Made by a program: the position numbers and the translations under genes. Shown here piece by piece: positions 9,946 to 20,313 of a stretch of DNA of 64,000 nucleotides. Positions within the stretch are counted from its first letter, which is position 1; every line of letters starts with the position of its first letter. The stretch comes from an uncultured Ulvibacter sp. GTDB lineage: Bacteria; Bacteroidota; Bacteroidia; Flavobacteriales; Flavobacteriaceae. Location of the stretch: NCBI GenBank assembly GCA_913063405.1, contig CAJXZB010000009.1, positions 1 through 64,000 of the forward strand, in the 5' to 3' direction. The notes below the pieces were generated by a model. It was not told where the DNA came from. It did no database searches and saw nothing but the letters and a program-made list of their open reading frames with translations.

Positions 9946-10765
9946 CATTTTATTATTTGGGTTTGCACTGGCCTGTTCTAATAGTAACTCTAGTGAGCAT
10001 TTTAAAACTGAAACAGTAGCTGCAGACTATGAATACCGCGAGGTTGAAAAAAAGGTTGTAGAAGAGGCTTCGTCCATCTCTTTGCTGGCCTCGCCTGAAG
10101 CTCAAGAGCAAAAAATAATTAAGACCGCGCGGTTGGCCTTTGAAACCAAAAATGTTGCTACTACCCATAAAGTTGTGTTGGATCTGGCCAATCAATACAA
10201 AGGCCTTGTTCAAAACGACAATTCTGGGAAAAGTTACAATCGGATTTTTAGGACCATGATTGTTCGTATTCCAACTGAAAACTTCCAAAGCTTTATTGAA
10301 GGGGTTTCTGAAGGGGTTTCATATTTCGATCAAAAAGAAATTTCACGTAAGGATGTTTCCGAAGAGTTTGTAGACCTCGAGGCTCGACTAAAAGCAAAAA
10401 GAGAACTCGAAAAACGTTATTTGGAGCTGCTTAAACAAGCGAAAAATGTTAAAGAGATATTAGAAATCGAACGCGAATTGTCCAATATTCGAGAAGAAAT
10501 TGAGGCTAAGCAAGGCCGTCTACAGTTTCTTCAAAACCGTGTTTCTATGAGCACGATTAGTTTAGATTTTTATACCTTGACTTCTGAAACAGGAGTTACT
10601 CAATCCTATGGTCAAAAAATGATCAACTCGTTAAAAGGAGGCTGGGATGGAATTTCGGTGTTTTTCCTTGGGGTATTGTACTTATGGCCATTGTTTTTAT
10701 TGGCTTTAATTACAGTTGTTGTACTTTGGAAAATACTAAAAAGAAATAAAAAGAAACCCTCTTAA
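9932..10765 (+). CDS. DUF4349-like lipoprotein/membrane protein
   Basis: N-terminal lipobox (ALACSN), AARLAFETKN... VSEEFVDLEARLKAKRELEKRYLELL pattern, C-terminal TM helix. Overlaps rnpA by 14 bp. Confidence 0.8.
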   Translation: MKLLSILLFGFALACSNSNSSEHFKTETVAADYEYREVEKKVVEEASSISLLASPEAQEQKIIKTARLAFETKNVATTHKVVLDLANQYKGLVQNDNSGKSYNRIFRTMIVRIPTENFQSFIEGVSEGVSYFDQKEISRKDVSEEFVDLEARLKAKRELEKRYLELLKQAKNVKEILEIERELSNIREEIEAKQGRLQFLQNRVSMSTISLDFYTLTSETGVTQSYGQKMINSLKGGWDGISVFFLGVLYLWPLFLLALITVVVLWKILKRNKKKPS

Positions 10766-10789
10766 GGGTTTTCAGAAATAAACAAAAGA

Positions 10790-12412
10790 ATGAAAAAGAA
10801 AGTACTAATTCCTATCCTAGCGCTTGGAGTCCTTTTTACAACAGTAAGTTTTAAAGGTGATTTTTTTGAAATAGCTAAGCAAATTGAAATTTTCACAACT
10901 CTTTATAAAGAGTTAAACATGAACTACGTAGATGAGGTAACACCAGCAACCTTAATGGATAAAGCTATTAAGGGAATGTTAGAAGATTTAGATCCTTATA
11001 CAGTATACTGGAATGAACAACAGGTTGAAGATGCTCGAATAAATAGTTCTGGAACCTACACTGGTATTGGCGCTACCGCTAGAACAAAAAAAGAGAAAAT
11101 TATTATTATTGAGCCCTTTAAAGATTATCCTGCAGACAAAGCGGGTTTGAAGGCGGGTGATGAGATTATAAAAATTGGAAGTATCAATGTGTCCGATTTC
11201 GAAAACGACGCGAGTGAATTGTTAAAAGGTGCTCAAGGCTCTCAGGTAGAACTTACCTACCTACGTCAAGGGAAAACAAACACAACGACTTTAACACGAG
11301 AAAAAGTAGATGTTCATGCCGTTCCTTTTTACAAATTAATCAACAATGATATTGGATATATTGTTTTAACAAAATTCAATAGAAAAACCACTTTAGAGAC
11401 CAAAGCTGCTTTGGAGGTATTAAAATCTGAAGGAGCCAAGAAAATTATTCTTGACCTCCGTGGAAATCCTGGTGGATTGCTTAACGAAGCTATAGACGTG
11501 GTAAATCTTTTCGTTCCGAAAGGCGAAATAATTACCACTACAAAATCTGTTATAGAAAAGTACAATAAAACCTATAAAACACGTAAGGACCCTGTAGACA
11601 CTGAAATTCCGTTAGTTGTTCTAATTAATGGCCGCAGTGCTTCGGCAAGCGAAATCGTTTCTGGCGGGTTACAAGACCTTGATCGAGCTGTAATCGTTGG
11701 GGCACGTAGTTTTGGAAAAGGTTTAGTACAACGTCCAAAAAAACTAACCTACGGAACACAATTAAAGGTTACTATTTCGCGCTACTATACTCCTAGTGGA
11801 AGGTGTATTCAGGCTCTAGATTATTGGAACCGTGATGAAAACGGTGATCCAGTGCGGAAAGATGTAAAAGAATATAATTCTTTCAGAACAAAAGGGGGTA
11901 GAAAAGTATATGATGGCGGAGGTATTTTACCTGATATTGAGCTAGAAACAGCAAAATTTAGTCCTATTACGACGGCGTTACTTAAAGACAACGCAATTTT
12001 TGATTTTGCTACAGAGTACTATTATAAGCATCAAATGGCCAATTGGAACAAATTTAAAATTACGGAAGCTGATTTCAAAAATTTTGTAAATTTCCTTAAG
12101 CAAAATGATTTCGAATATGAAACCAAAACAGAGAAAGAGTTTGCTGAAGCGCTTCGTCGTGCAGAAGATGATAAGCTCGATAAAGATATTTCGGCAAGTT
12201 ATAGTCAGTTAATGTCCGCCATTGACAGCGCAAAAGACAAGGCTGTGGTGTCTAAAAAAGCCGAAATCATGTCACTAATTAGTGATGAAATTTTGAAAAG
12301 ATATTTCTATCGAGATGGTTTGTATAATTATCAGGTAGAAAACAACGCTGAAATTTTAGAAGCAGTGAACGTATTGAATGACGAAAAGCGATATCAAAAA
12401 ATATTGAAATAA
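10790..12412 (+). CDS. S41 family C-terminal processing peptidase
   Basis: PDZ domain (YTGIGATARTKKEKIIIIEPFKDYPADKAGLKAGDEI) plus catalytic region NGRSASASEIVSGGLQDLDRAVIVGARSFGKGLVQ. Confidence 0.93.
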   Translation: MKKKVLIPILALGVLFTTVSFKGDFFEIAKQIEIFTTLYKELNMNYVDEVTPATLMDKAIKGMLEDLDPYTVYWNEQQVEDARINSSGTYTGIGATARTKKEKIIIIEPFKDYPADKAGLKAGDEIIKIGSINVSDFENDASELLKGAQGSQVELTYLRQGKTNTTTLTREKVDVHAVPFYKLINNDIGYIVLTKFNRKTTLETKAALEVLKSEGAKKIILDLRGNPGGLLNEAIDVVNLFVPKGEIITTTKSVIEKYNKTYKTRKDPVDTEIPLVVLINGRSASASEIVSGGLQDLDRAVIVGARSFGKGLVQRPKKLTYGTQLKVTISRYYTPSGRCIQALDYWNRDENGDPVRKDVKEYNSFRTKGGRKVYDGGGILPDIELETAKFSPITTALLKDNAIFDFATEYYYKHQMANWNKFKITEADFKNFVNFLKQNDFEYETKTEKEFAEALRRAEDDKLDKDISASYSQLMSAIDSAKDKAVVSKKAEIMSLISDEILKRYFYRDGLYNYQVENNAEILEAVNVLNDEKRYQKILK

Positions 12413-12575
12413 TTTGGATTCTTTTTTGAATTTCTTTGAAACAATACCCGCTTGGATGAAAGCCAGTTAGGTGCTTTTTTGTCTAGCACTTTTGTGTATA
12501 TAGATCTTGCTGATCATACCAACGACCAATCTATAGTAGTACAATTAGTCGCTCCTTTTAACTCAAGTATAACCT

Positions 12576-13025
12576 CTAAAAAACGCTAGACTTTTCCATC
12601 GCTATGTGAGGAATATCTTCTTCTAGATAGCCCTCACCTATTTGATTAAAACCATGTGATTCATAGAATTTAGTAAGATAGACTTGTGCGGAAAGTTTTA
12701 TGGTTTCAGTTTGATAGTACTCTTTAATAGCTGCTATTGAAGCCGACATAATATCATGACCCGACTTAAATTTTCTATAAGCCTCGTCCACAACAACCCT
12801 TCCTATCGATGCTTCCTTAAAATAAATACCTGGTTTAAAACAACGAGTATAAGCGACTATTTTATCGTCCTTTAACCCAATAACATGAAGTGCTTTTCTA
12901 TCTTTTCCATCAATATCTTGATACGCACAATCTTGCTCAACCACAAAGACTTCACTTCTCAATTGAAGCAAATCATGGAGTTCATCAATAGTTAATTGGT
13001 CGAAGGTTTTAACAAGTATATTCAT
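12576..13025 (-). CDS. GNAT family N-acetyltransferase, ElaA-like
   Basis: LRSEVFVVEQDCAYQDIDGKD and IGRVVVDEAYR. Confidence 0.88.
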   Translation of the reverse strand: MNILVKTFDQLTIDELHDLLQLRSEVFVVEQDCAYQDIDGKDRKALHVIGLKDDKIVAYTRCFKPGIYFKEASIGRVVVDEAYRKFKSGHDIMSASIAAIKEYYQTETIKLSAQVYLTKFYESHGFNQIGEGYLEEDIPHIAMEKSSVF

Positions 13026-13028
13026 GTA

Positions 13029-13940
13029 CTAATCTTGAACGATAATATCCTTTGGATCATCTTTTTTATATTCTGGCTGAATGTTTATATGGTTGATTCC
13101 AAAATGGTGGTACAGTAATTCTTCAACTCTATCTAAAATAGCATCGAATTCTGAAATGGAAATGTCATTTGTAAACTCAACATGCGCCTCTAAATGTATT
13201 TCTGCTTCATTAAGTTGCCAAACGTGCATATGGTGCACATTTTTTATTTCTAAAAAATCTGAAATAGCCAGACTTATTTTCTCTAGGTCAATATCGTCTG
13301 GTGTAAAAAGCATCAACACATTAAATGACTTTTTTAGTAAATCATACCCCATAAATAAAAGGTAAATAGCTATTAGAACTGTTAGAACACTGTCTACCCA
13401 AAACCAGCCATAGAACTTCATTAACAATCCACCAACCAAAACAGCAACGGAGGCTGTCATATCTGTAAATAAATGCAAATATGCAGATCTCATATTCATA
13501 TTTTCTTTAGCGTCTTTCCGAAGTAATAAAACACTAAACCCATTAGCTACAATACCTAATAGCGCTAGCCAAATAACTATACCGCTTTCTATTTCTTGGG
13601 GGTTTAAAAACCGAACGATCGCTTCATAAATTAAATAAACCGCAACAATTAATAATGAAGATGCATTGACAAAAGCTGCAATTATTTCAGCTCGTTTATA
13701 TCCAAATGTTTTTTTTAATGAGGCCTCTTTCTTCGAATATCGATCTGCTATATAACTTACAATCAAAGAAAGTACATCGCTAAAATTATGCAGTGCATCC
13801 GATAACAACGAAAGACTTCCAGAAATAATTCCACCTATTACTTGAGCAACGGTAATTAGAATATTTAAAACAATAGATAGAAGTAGGTTTCTACCCTTTA
13901 AATCATTGTGAGCGTGATTATGTGCGTGCGAATGCCCCAT
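13029..13940 (-). CDS. Cation diffusion facilitator family transporter
   Basis: His-rich N-terminus (MGHSHAHNHAHND), SLSLLSDALHNFSDVLSL and a second LFTDMTASVAVLVGG. Typical CDF. Confidence 0.92.
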   Translation of the reverse strand: MGHSHAHNHAHNDLKGRNLLLSIVLNILITVAQVIGGIISGSLSLLSDALHNFSDVLSLIVSYIADRYSKKEASLKKTFGYKRAEIIAAFVNASSLLIVAVYLIYEAIVRFLNPQEIESGIVIWLALLGIVANGFSVLLLRKDAKENMNMRSAYLHLFTDMTASVAVLVGGLLMKFYGWFWVDSVLTVLIAIYLLFMGYDLLKKSFNVLMLFTPDDIDLEKISLAISDFLEIKNVHHMHVWQLNEAEIHLEAHVEFTNDISISEFDAILDRVEELLYHHFGINHINIQPEYKKDDPKDIIVQD

Positions 13941-13947
13941 TTTGAAT

Positions 13948-14379
13948 TTACGAACAGCCTATTTTATTAACTCTATTTTGATGGCGCCCACCTTCAAATT
14001 CTGTATTTAAGAATATTTGAACCATTTTCACTGCTTGAGGGATTGATGTAAAACGTGCGGGAATACACAATATATTTGCATTGTTATGTTGACGTATTAA
14101 ACTTACAATCTCATTGGTCCAGCAAAGACCGGCTCTTACTTTTGGATATTTGTTAGCCGTCATAGCAACACCATTAGCACTTCCACAAATAAGAATTCCT
14201 AAAGGAACCTCACCATCATTTACGGCTTTTGCTACAGGATTTGCAAAATCTGGATAATCAACACTTTCCAGTGTATCTGTTCCATGATTAATTACTTCGT
14301 ACCCTTCTTTCTTTAAAAAATCAATAATTGCAAATTTATAATCTGGTCCTGCGTGGTCGTTTCCTATTGCTATTTTCAT
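13948..14379 (-). CDS. rpiB: Ribose-5-phosphate isomerase B
   Basis: MKIAIGNDHAGPDYK... GILICGSANGVAMTANKYPKVRAGLC. Confidence 0.93.
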   Translation of the reverse strand: MKIAIGNDHAGPDYKFAIIDFLKKEGYEVINHGTDTLESVDYPDFANPVAKAVNDGEVPLGILICGSANGVAMTANKYPKVRAGLCWTNEIVSLIRQHNNANILCIPARFTSIPQAVKMVQIFLNTEFEGGRHQNRVNKIGCS

Positions 14380-14898
14380 TGGTAGCGGTTTTATACAAAG
14401 ATAACAATTAACCAGAATGTCAGAATGTAAATATGAACTAGGTTATCACAACTATTTCTTAACCTTAAGTTAGTTTTTTAGTTAACAACAGTGTTGACAT
14501 TTATAGTTGATTATTTTAAAAATAAAGTTGCAAAACTCGTCTTGTTTTACAATAGCAATTAATAAATACGGAATACAATTTTTTTAACCTTCAGTTATAC
14601 TAATCTTATGAAGATAAAAACTGCATTTCCCAACAAAAAACATTCAAAATCTTATTAATATTTAGGTGTTAACTTGGCTTATTGACAACTGTTAATATCT
14701 ATACTTAATCACCTATTTTTTAGAAGAAATTACCGTAAAACTGTTGTTGATAACCATAACGTAAATAACAATAACTTTAATTCAAAAGAAAAAGGAATAA
14801 AATTATTGTAGGTATTAACATACTATAATAAGTATCATTTATTATTTAAATTTTAAAAAAGGAAAAGATGTATATATAATATGTGTTAATAACTAAAA
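14380..14898. other. AT-rich intergenic region with repeated TGTTRAYAA-like motifs; weak candidate replication origin
   Basis: About 520 bp with no ORF in the track. Contains GTTAACAACAGTGTTGACA, TTGACAACTGTTAATA, TGTTGTTGATAACC and GTGTTAATAACT. TGTTGATAA is one mismatch from the reverse complement of the DnaA box TTATCCACA. Confidence 0.3.
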
Positions 14899-15138
14899 TT
14901 AAACTATTCTTAAATCTGCAGAATCATTAAGGTTGTTCATTATTTTAATAGCTCTTTCTATATCGTTTTTGTGAACCTGTAATCTTATACCTCCAAATGC
15001 GTTGGAGTGAAAAGGTAAAACACCAATCATAGTTTCATGAAGGAAAACATACTGAATTTCCTCTTGATCAAAAAGCAGTCTAAGAACCACATATTCATGA
15101 GGAAAGGTAAAAATGGCAATGGTTTTAAAGTCTTCCAT
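14899..15138 (-). CDS. DUF2007-like putative signal-transducing protein
   Basis: 79 aa: FKTIAIFTFPHEYVVLRLLFDQEEIQYVFLHE... GGIRLQVHKNDIERAIKIM. Confidence 0.75.
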   Translation of the reverse strand: MEDFKTIAIFTFPHEYVVLRLLFDQEEIQYVFLHETMIGVLPFHSNAFGGIRLQVHKNDIERAIKIMNNLNDSADLRIV

Positions 15139-15237
15139 ATTGGGATATATCAGCCTATAACAAGGTACTAAATCTTTATCAATAAGGCTATTCTATTGAT
15201 TTAGAAAGCGTACTTTTACCGGAATTAATAAAATACA

Positions 15238-17445
15238 ATGCCAAAAAGACATAAAAAGAAGAAAAAAAATAAAATTGAGGGACTTTCACAAAGCATAATA
15301 GAGATTCTTCGAAGAGATCACTCAAAACCACATAATTACAAACAGATTGCCGCAAAATTAGGAGTAGATGATGCAAGTAGCCGCAATCATATTATCAAAA
15401 AATTAAAAGCACTGCAAATACAAGGAACCATTCAAGAAATTGAAAGAGGTAAATATATTATTGCACCATCAAAAAATTACTACACTGGACGAGTGGATAT
15501 AGCAGGTCGAGGACAGGGATATATAATAGTCGAGGATCTTGAAGATGATATTTTTGTTAGTAATAAAAATCTTAATAAAGCTCTAAATGGAGACACGGTT
15601 GAGGTTTATGTGTTTAAAAGAAAGAAGGGTGGGAAAACCGAAGGAGAGATTACCCAAATTATAGAAAGAAAGAAAACCGAATTCGTAGGTACTATTCAAG
15701 TTCAAGAGAATTTTGCTTTTGTAAATGTGACGGATCATAAGATGCATACAGATATTTTTGTTCCGAAGAATAAAATAAATGGAGCAAAAAATGGAGAAAA
15801 AGTGTTGGTCTTGATGGAAGATTGGCCAGAAAAAGCTGATTCTCCTTTTGGATCGGTATTAAAGGTTTTGGGAATGCCAGGTGAACACAATACAGAGATT
15901 CACTCTATTCTTGCTCAATATGGTTTACCATATGATTTTCCACCAGAAGTGGAAGCATTTGCTAATAACTTAGACACTAAAATTCATTCTGGGGAGATTA
16001 AAAAACGGCGGGATATGCGTAAAATATTAACTTTTACGATCGATCCAAAAGATGCAAAAGATTTTGATGATGCCTTATCTTTTGAAAGTCTAGACAATGG
16101 AAATTATGAAATAGGAATTCATATTGCTGATGTTTCTCATTATTTACAAAAAGGAACAGTTCTCGATGATGAAGCCTTTGAAAGAGCAACTTCAGTATAT
16201 CTTGTAGATCGAGTAGTACCAATGCTTCCTGAAATACTTTCAAATGGAGCCTGTTCATTAAGGCCATTGGAGGAAAAATATACTTTTTCTGTGGTGTTTG
16301 AAATGAATAGTAAAGCGGAAATCGTAAATAAATGGTTTGGAAGAACTGTTACATATAGTGATGCTCGTTTTGCATATGAGGAAGCGCAGCACATTATTGA
16401 AAACCCAGATGTTGATAAACATATAATTCCTTTAGAAATATCTATTACAGATAAAGAATATATAGTTTCAAATGAAATAGGTGCTGCTATTCTTGAAATG
16501 GATAGATTAGCTAAAATTCTTCGGAAAAAAAGAATGAACGCCGGAGCTATTTCATTTGATAAGGTTGAAGTCAAATTTAAACTTGACGAAAACGCTAATC
16601 CTGCTGGAGTTTATTTTAAAGAAAGTAAAGATGCAAATAAGCTAATTGAAGAATTTATGTTACTTGCTAATCGCAGTGTTGCAGAATTTATAGGAAAGCA
16701 AAGTAAGAAGAAGACATTTGTGTATCGAGTTCATGACGAACCAGACGACGAAAAGATCGCGGCACTTGAGAATATTATAAAACGATTTGGCTATAAACTA
16801 GATACTAGAGATAGGCATTCAACTTCTCAATCATTAAATAAACTACTAAAGGATGTTAATGGTAAAAAGGAACAAAATTTAGTAGATACACTTGCTATTA
16901 GAAGCATGAGTAAAGCAATGTATACCACAAATAATATAGGCCATTATGGTTTGGCCTTTGATTATTATACTCACTTTACATCTCCAATTAGACGATATCC
17001 TGATGTAATGGTACATAGATTATTACAGCGATATCTGGACGGAAAAGATTCTGCTAAACAAGAATCGTATGAAGAGAAGTGTGGACACTCCAGCGAAATG
17101 GAAAATCTAGCTGCTAATGCGGAGCGTGATAGTGTGAAGTATATGCAAGTAAAATATATGCAAGATCATCAAGATCAGGATTTCTTAGGTGTGATTTCTG
17201 GTGTTACTGAATGGGGAATTTATGTGGAAATAATATCCAATAAATGTGAAGGAATGGTTCGTTTGCAAGACTTACGCGATGATCATTATATGTTCGATAA
17301 AGAACAGTATGCAGTAGTTGGTCAACGATCAAATAATACCTATGTGTTGGGAGACGAAGTATATGTAAAAGTGAAGAATGCGGATTTAGTCAAGAAACAT
17401 CTAGACTATACAATGTTAGGGCTTCGGAAAGATATTGAGGCCTAA
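15238..17445 (+). CDS. rnr: Ribonuclease R
   Basis: TIDPKDAKDFDDALSFE RNase II/R catalytic motif, HFTSPIRRYPDVMVHRLL, and a C-terminal S1 domain. Confidence 0.95.
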   Translation: MPKRHKKKKKNKIEGLSQSIIEILRRDHSKPHNYKQIAAKLGVDDASSRNHIIKKLKALQIQGTIQEIERGKYIIAPSKNYYTGRVDIAGRGQGYIIVEDLEDDIFVSNKNLNKALNGDTVEVYVFKRKKGGKTEGEITQIIERKKTEFVGTIQVQENFAFVNVTDHKMHTDIFVPKNKINGAKNGEKVLVLMEDWPEKADSPFGSVLKVLGMPGEHNTEIHSILAQYGLPYDFPPEVEAFANNLDTKIHSGEIKKRRDMRKILTFTIDPKDAKDFDDALSFESLDNGNYEIGIHIADVSHYLQKGTVLDDEAFERATSVYLVDRVVPMLPEILSNGACSLRPLEEKYTFSVVFEMNSKAEIVNKWFGRTVTYSDARFAYEEAQHIIENPDVDKHIIPLEISITDKEYIVSNEIGAAILEMDRLAKILRKKRMNAGAISFDKVEVKFKLDENANPAGVYFKESKDANKLIEEFMLLANRSVAEFIGKQSKKKTFVYRVHDEPDDEKIAALENIIKRFGYKLDTRDRHSTSQSLNKLLKDVNGKKEQNLVDTLAIRSMSKAMYTTNNIGHYGLAFDYYTHFTSPIRRYPDVMVHRLLQRYLDGKDSAKQESYEEKCGHSSEMENLAANAERDSVKYMQVKYMQDHQDQDFLGVISGVTEWGIYVEIISNKCEGMVRLQDLRDDHYMFDKEQYAVVGQRSNNTYVLGDEVYVKVKNADLVKKHLDYTMLGLRKDIEA

Positions 17446-17500
17446 AGTTTTGTAGAAGTGTTGAATTAAGGATAAAACAAATTTGTACTTTTACTAAATT

Positions 17501-18181
17501 ATGTTCGACGGCTTACTTTATGCTGCGTTTTATGGATTCCTATTGGCTTTTGCGGTGGGCCCAGTGTTTTTTACACTTATTGAAACAAGCATAACCAAAG
17601 GCTTTAAAGCTGCAGTTTTCTTTGACTTAGGCGCAATGTTTGCCGATATTATTTTCATTCTCATCGCATTTTTTAGTACAAGCAAAATACTTGAAAAAGT
17701 GAAGGATGACCCAGGCCTGCTGATTTTTGGTGGAGCGGTTTTGATTGCCTACGGAATTATTTCATACATCCGCACAGCGAAGTCGTTTATAAAAATTGCT
17801 AGGGAGCACTACGCGGTAAACGTAAAGAAGAATTTAATTGGATTGTTCCTGAAGGGTTTTCTACTCAACTTTGTGAACTTCGGTGTATTGGCGGGCTGGA
17901 TAGGAACGATTATTATGGCAAATGCTTTAACCTCTTCAGATAATGGTGTTTTTTGGTTTTTAACAACAGTACTCGCTACTTTTTTTGCTACTGACTTACT
18001 TAAAATAATGTTGGCTAAAAAGCTCAAAAGTAAAATGACGCCTCGTTTTATTTTTAAAACAAAAAAATGGGTGAGTATACTTATTATTTGTTTCGGGATA
18101 TTGATGTTGTTGCAAGGAATATTTCCAGATGAAATTCAGAAGGGAATAGAGAAAATACCTGGTACTGAGCAGCTTCAATAA
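17501..18181 (+). CDS. LysE family translocator
   Basis: GFLLAFAVGPVFFTLIETSITKGFKAAVFFDLGAMFADI is LysE/RhtB-like, in a 226-aa multi-TM protein. Confidence 0.8.
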   Translation: MFDGLLYAAFYGFLLAFAVGPVFFTLIETSITKGFKAAVFFDLGAMFADIIFILIAFFSTSKILEKVKDDPGLLIFGGAVLIAYGIISYIRTAKSFIKIAREHYAVNVKKNLIGLFLKGFLLNFVNFGVLAGWIGTIIMANALTSSDNGVFWFLTTVLATFFATDLLKIMLAKKLKSKMTPRFIFKTKKWVSILIICFGILMLLQGIFPDEIQKGIEKIPGTEQLQ

Positions 18182-18193
18182 GGAAAAGAAGTA

Positions 18194-18892
18194 TTATTTT
18201 TTTAGTTGATATATCCCCCGTTGAATGGCGTAAATTACCAAACCTACTCTGTTTTTTACATTTAATTTATCAAACAATACCTCCCTAATACCATCTACTC
18301 TTCGTTTACTTAGGCACATTTTATCTGCAATTTCTTTATAAGTAAGTTCTGAGCATACCCATTTTAACAGTTCTGTTTCTTGATAATTGGGATGAAATTT
18401 TACGTTGTTTAAATTTTTCAATATAATTTTATTAGCCTCATGAGAATAATAATATCCTTTGTTTTTCATATCGTGCAAACCATCTAAAAGCTCATGTGGT
18501 TCTGCATCTTTAAAAATATATCCTGTGGCTCCAGATTTTAACATTTCTATAATGGAAAACTCATTGCTATTCATAGACAAAGCTGAGACTTTAATGCTTT
18601 CGTATCTTTTTTTATGTCGATATAGCTCTTTAGAATGATCTTCTTTTAACCCCCTTAGCCATTTGGTGGTTTGATACCCATTCATTTTTTTCATTTCTAT
18701 ATCCATCAAAATAATTTCAGGCAACTCTTCTTCAGACAATAGGTGTAGTTTCTTTTTTAAATCTTCTCCATTATCGGCTTCAAGAATCACGGTAAATTCG
18801 TTAAACTCTTCAATTAGATCGGCTATACCGTGCCGCATTAATTTATGATCATCTACCAGAGCTATTTTTGTTTGTGTCATTTTAGACGTCAT
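18194..18892 (-). CDS. NarL/LuxR-type response regulator
   Basis: REC domain (IALVDDHKLMRHGI, LMDIEMKKMNGYQ, GATGYIFKDA) plus C-terminal HTH (SELTYKEIADKMCLSKRRVDGIREVLFDKL). Confidence 0.9.
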   Translation of the reverse strand: MTSKMTQTKIALVDDHKLMRHGIADLIEEFNEFTVILEADNGEDLKKKLHLLSEEELPEIILMDIEMKKMNGYQTTKWLRGLKEDHSKELYRHKKRYESIKVSALSMNSNEFSIIEMLKSGATGYIFKDAEPHELLDGLHDMKNKGYYYSHEANKIILKNLNNVKFHPNYQETELLKWVCSELTYKEIADKMCLSKRRVDGIREVLFDKLNVKNRVGLVIYAIQRGIYQLKK

Positions 18893-19667
18893 AAGGTATT
18901 TTTAGAGTGATTGTTGTGCCAATATTTAAGTTGCTTTCTATCATAAAAACTCCTTTAATAAGCTTTGTTCGATGTTTCATGTTTAGTAAACCGATTCCTG
19001 TTTTTTTCTTTTTTTCTTGAAGTAATTCAGTATTAAACCCTTGACCATTATCTGAAATTGAAATTATAAATTCATTACTATCATTTATTAATTCTATTTT
19101 AATTTGTGTTGCTTTTGTGTGTGCAAGTATATTATTAATAGCTTCTTGAATTATGCGATAAATAAATGTTTGCTTTTCATGACTAATATTTATTTCTTCT
19201 TCACTAGTATTAAAAACAGTATCTAAGCCTGCATTTTCTTCCACTCTTTTTAATTGTCGAACAATATTTTCTTCCAACGTATGACCTGTAATATACTTAG
19301 GGTCTAAGTCTTTTGAAATTCCCTTAACCTCTTTGATGGTATGTATTATTAATTCTTTTATTTCCTTTATTTTATGGGCTTCTATGTTATCTGGATGAAT
19401 TAAAAGTTTACTTAAATTTAATTTTACCAGCGATAAGGATTGTTGAATATCGATATGTATTTTTTCTGAAAGATCTTCCATGGTTTGTTCTTTTGCTTCC
19501 AGTATGGTTTTAACCAGTTCAATTTTAATCGTGTTTTCTCTTTCTACAAATTCTTTATGTTTGTTTCGATATTTGATAATAGAAATAACAACGAGTACTG
19601 CAAAAAACAATATCATTGAAGTACTAATAATTAGTGCATTTACTATTTCTTCATTCGATGTGAGCAT
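18882..19667 (-). CDS. Sensor histidine kinase (HisKA_3/NarX-like)
   Basis: N-terminal TM, DLSEKIHIDIQQSLSLVKLNLSKL H-box variant, ISDNGQGFNTELLQEKKKKTGIGLLNMKHR ATPase motifs. Confidence 0.88.
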   Translation of the reverse strand: MLTSNEEIVNALIISTSMILFFAVLVVISIIKYRNKHKEFVERENTIKIELVKTILEAKEQTMEDLSEKIHIDIQQSLSLVKLNLSKLLIHPDNIEAHKIKEIKELIIHTIKEVKGISKDLDPKYITGHTLEENIVRQLKRVEENAGLDTVFNTSEEEINISHEKQTFIYRIIQEAINNILAHTKATQIKIELINDSNEFIISISDNGQGFNTELLQEKKKKTGIGLLNMKHRTKLIKGVFMIESNLNIGTTITLKIPYDV

Positions 19668-20299
19668 ATAAAACCAATACTAATAATTAGATATAAAAAC
19701 ATATTTGATCCTCTTTGTACTATTTTAGAAGCCAACTTAAATAAGTCTTTATCTAATTCTTTTAATGAATCGTACATTAAATTATAAGGGGTGTTAACAG
19801 AATAAAAAATGATAAGCCCTGTACAAATCCAAAATAGAGGATGTGTTTTAAATGTAATACCTTTTATAGGTTCAAGAATAAAAAGAGTCCATAAACTCCA
19901 AATAATAGTAAATATTCCACTTAGTACGTAAATATTGGTTCGGAGTTTTTCGCCAAAAATTGCTTTAAATTCAGAAAATATTAAAATAGACACTATAAAT
20001 AAAGGAATCGAAATTAATATTGACTTTCGAATGTATCTATTTTTATTAATACAATAAAAAAAGCTAGCATATAAAAAATATTCAAAGGGTACGTAGATAT
20101 TATAGATATAGTCTTCATAATTTACATCAGAAATGGCATTATTAGCGCTTACTAAATATTCAGTAAACAGCCCTAAACCCAATAATCCCACTAATATATG
20201 AAGCCCTTTGTGGTACTTTTTAACATAGAGACCAATACCAAAAGCTATGATATAAAAAACAAGGTATATTAACCTTAATGTTATGTATTGTGTAATCAT
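19643..20299 (-). CDS. Integral membrane protein of unknown function
   Basis: 218-aa highly hydrophobic ORF that overlaps the histidine kinase start, so likely co-transcribed with it. Confidence 0.75.
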   Translation of the reverse strand: MITQYITLRLIYLVFYIIAFGIGLYVKKYHKGLHILVGLLGLGLFTEYLVSANNAISDVNYEDYIYNIYVPFEYFLYASFFYCINKNRYIRKSILISIPLFIVSILIFSEFKAIFGEKLRTNIYVLSGIFTIIWSLWTLFILEPIKGITFKTHPLFWICTGLIIFYSVNTPYNLMYDSLKELDKDLFKLASKIVQRGSNMFLYLIISIGFICSHRMKK

Positions 20300-20313
20300 T
20301 TTTTAATATAGCA

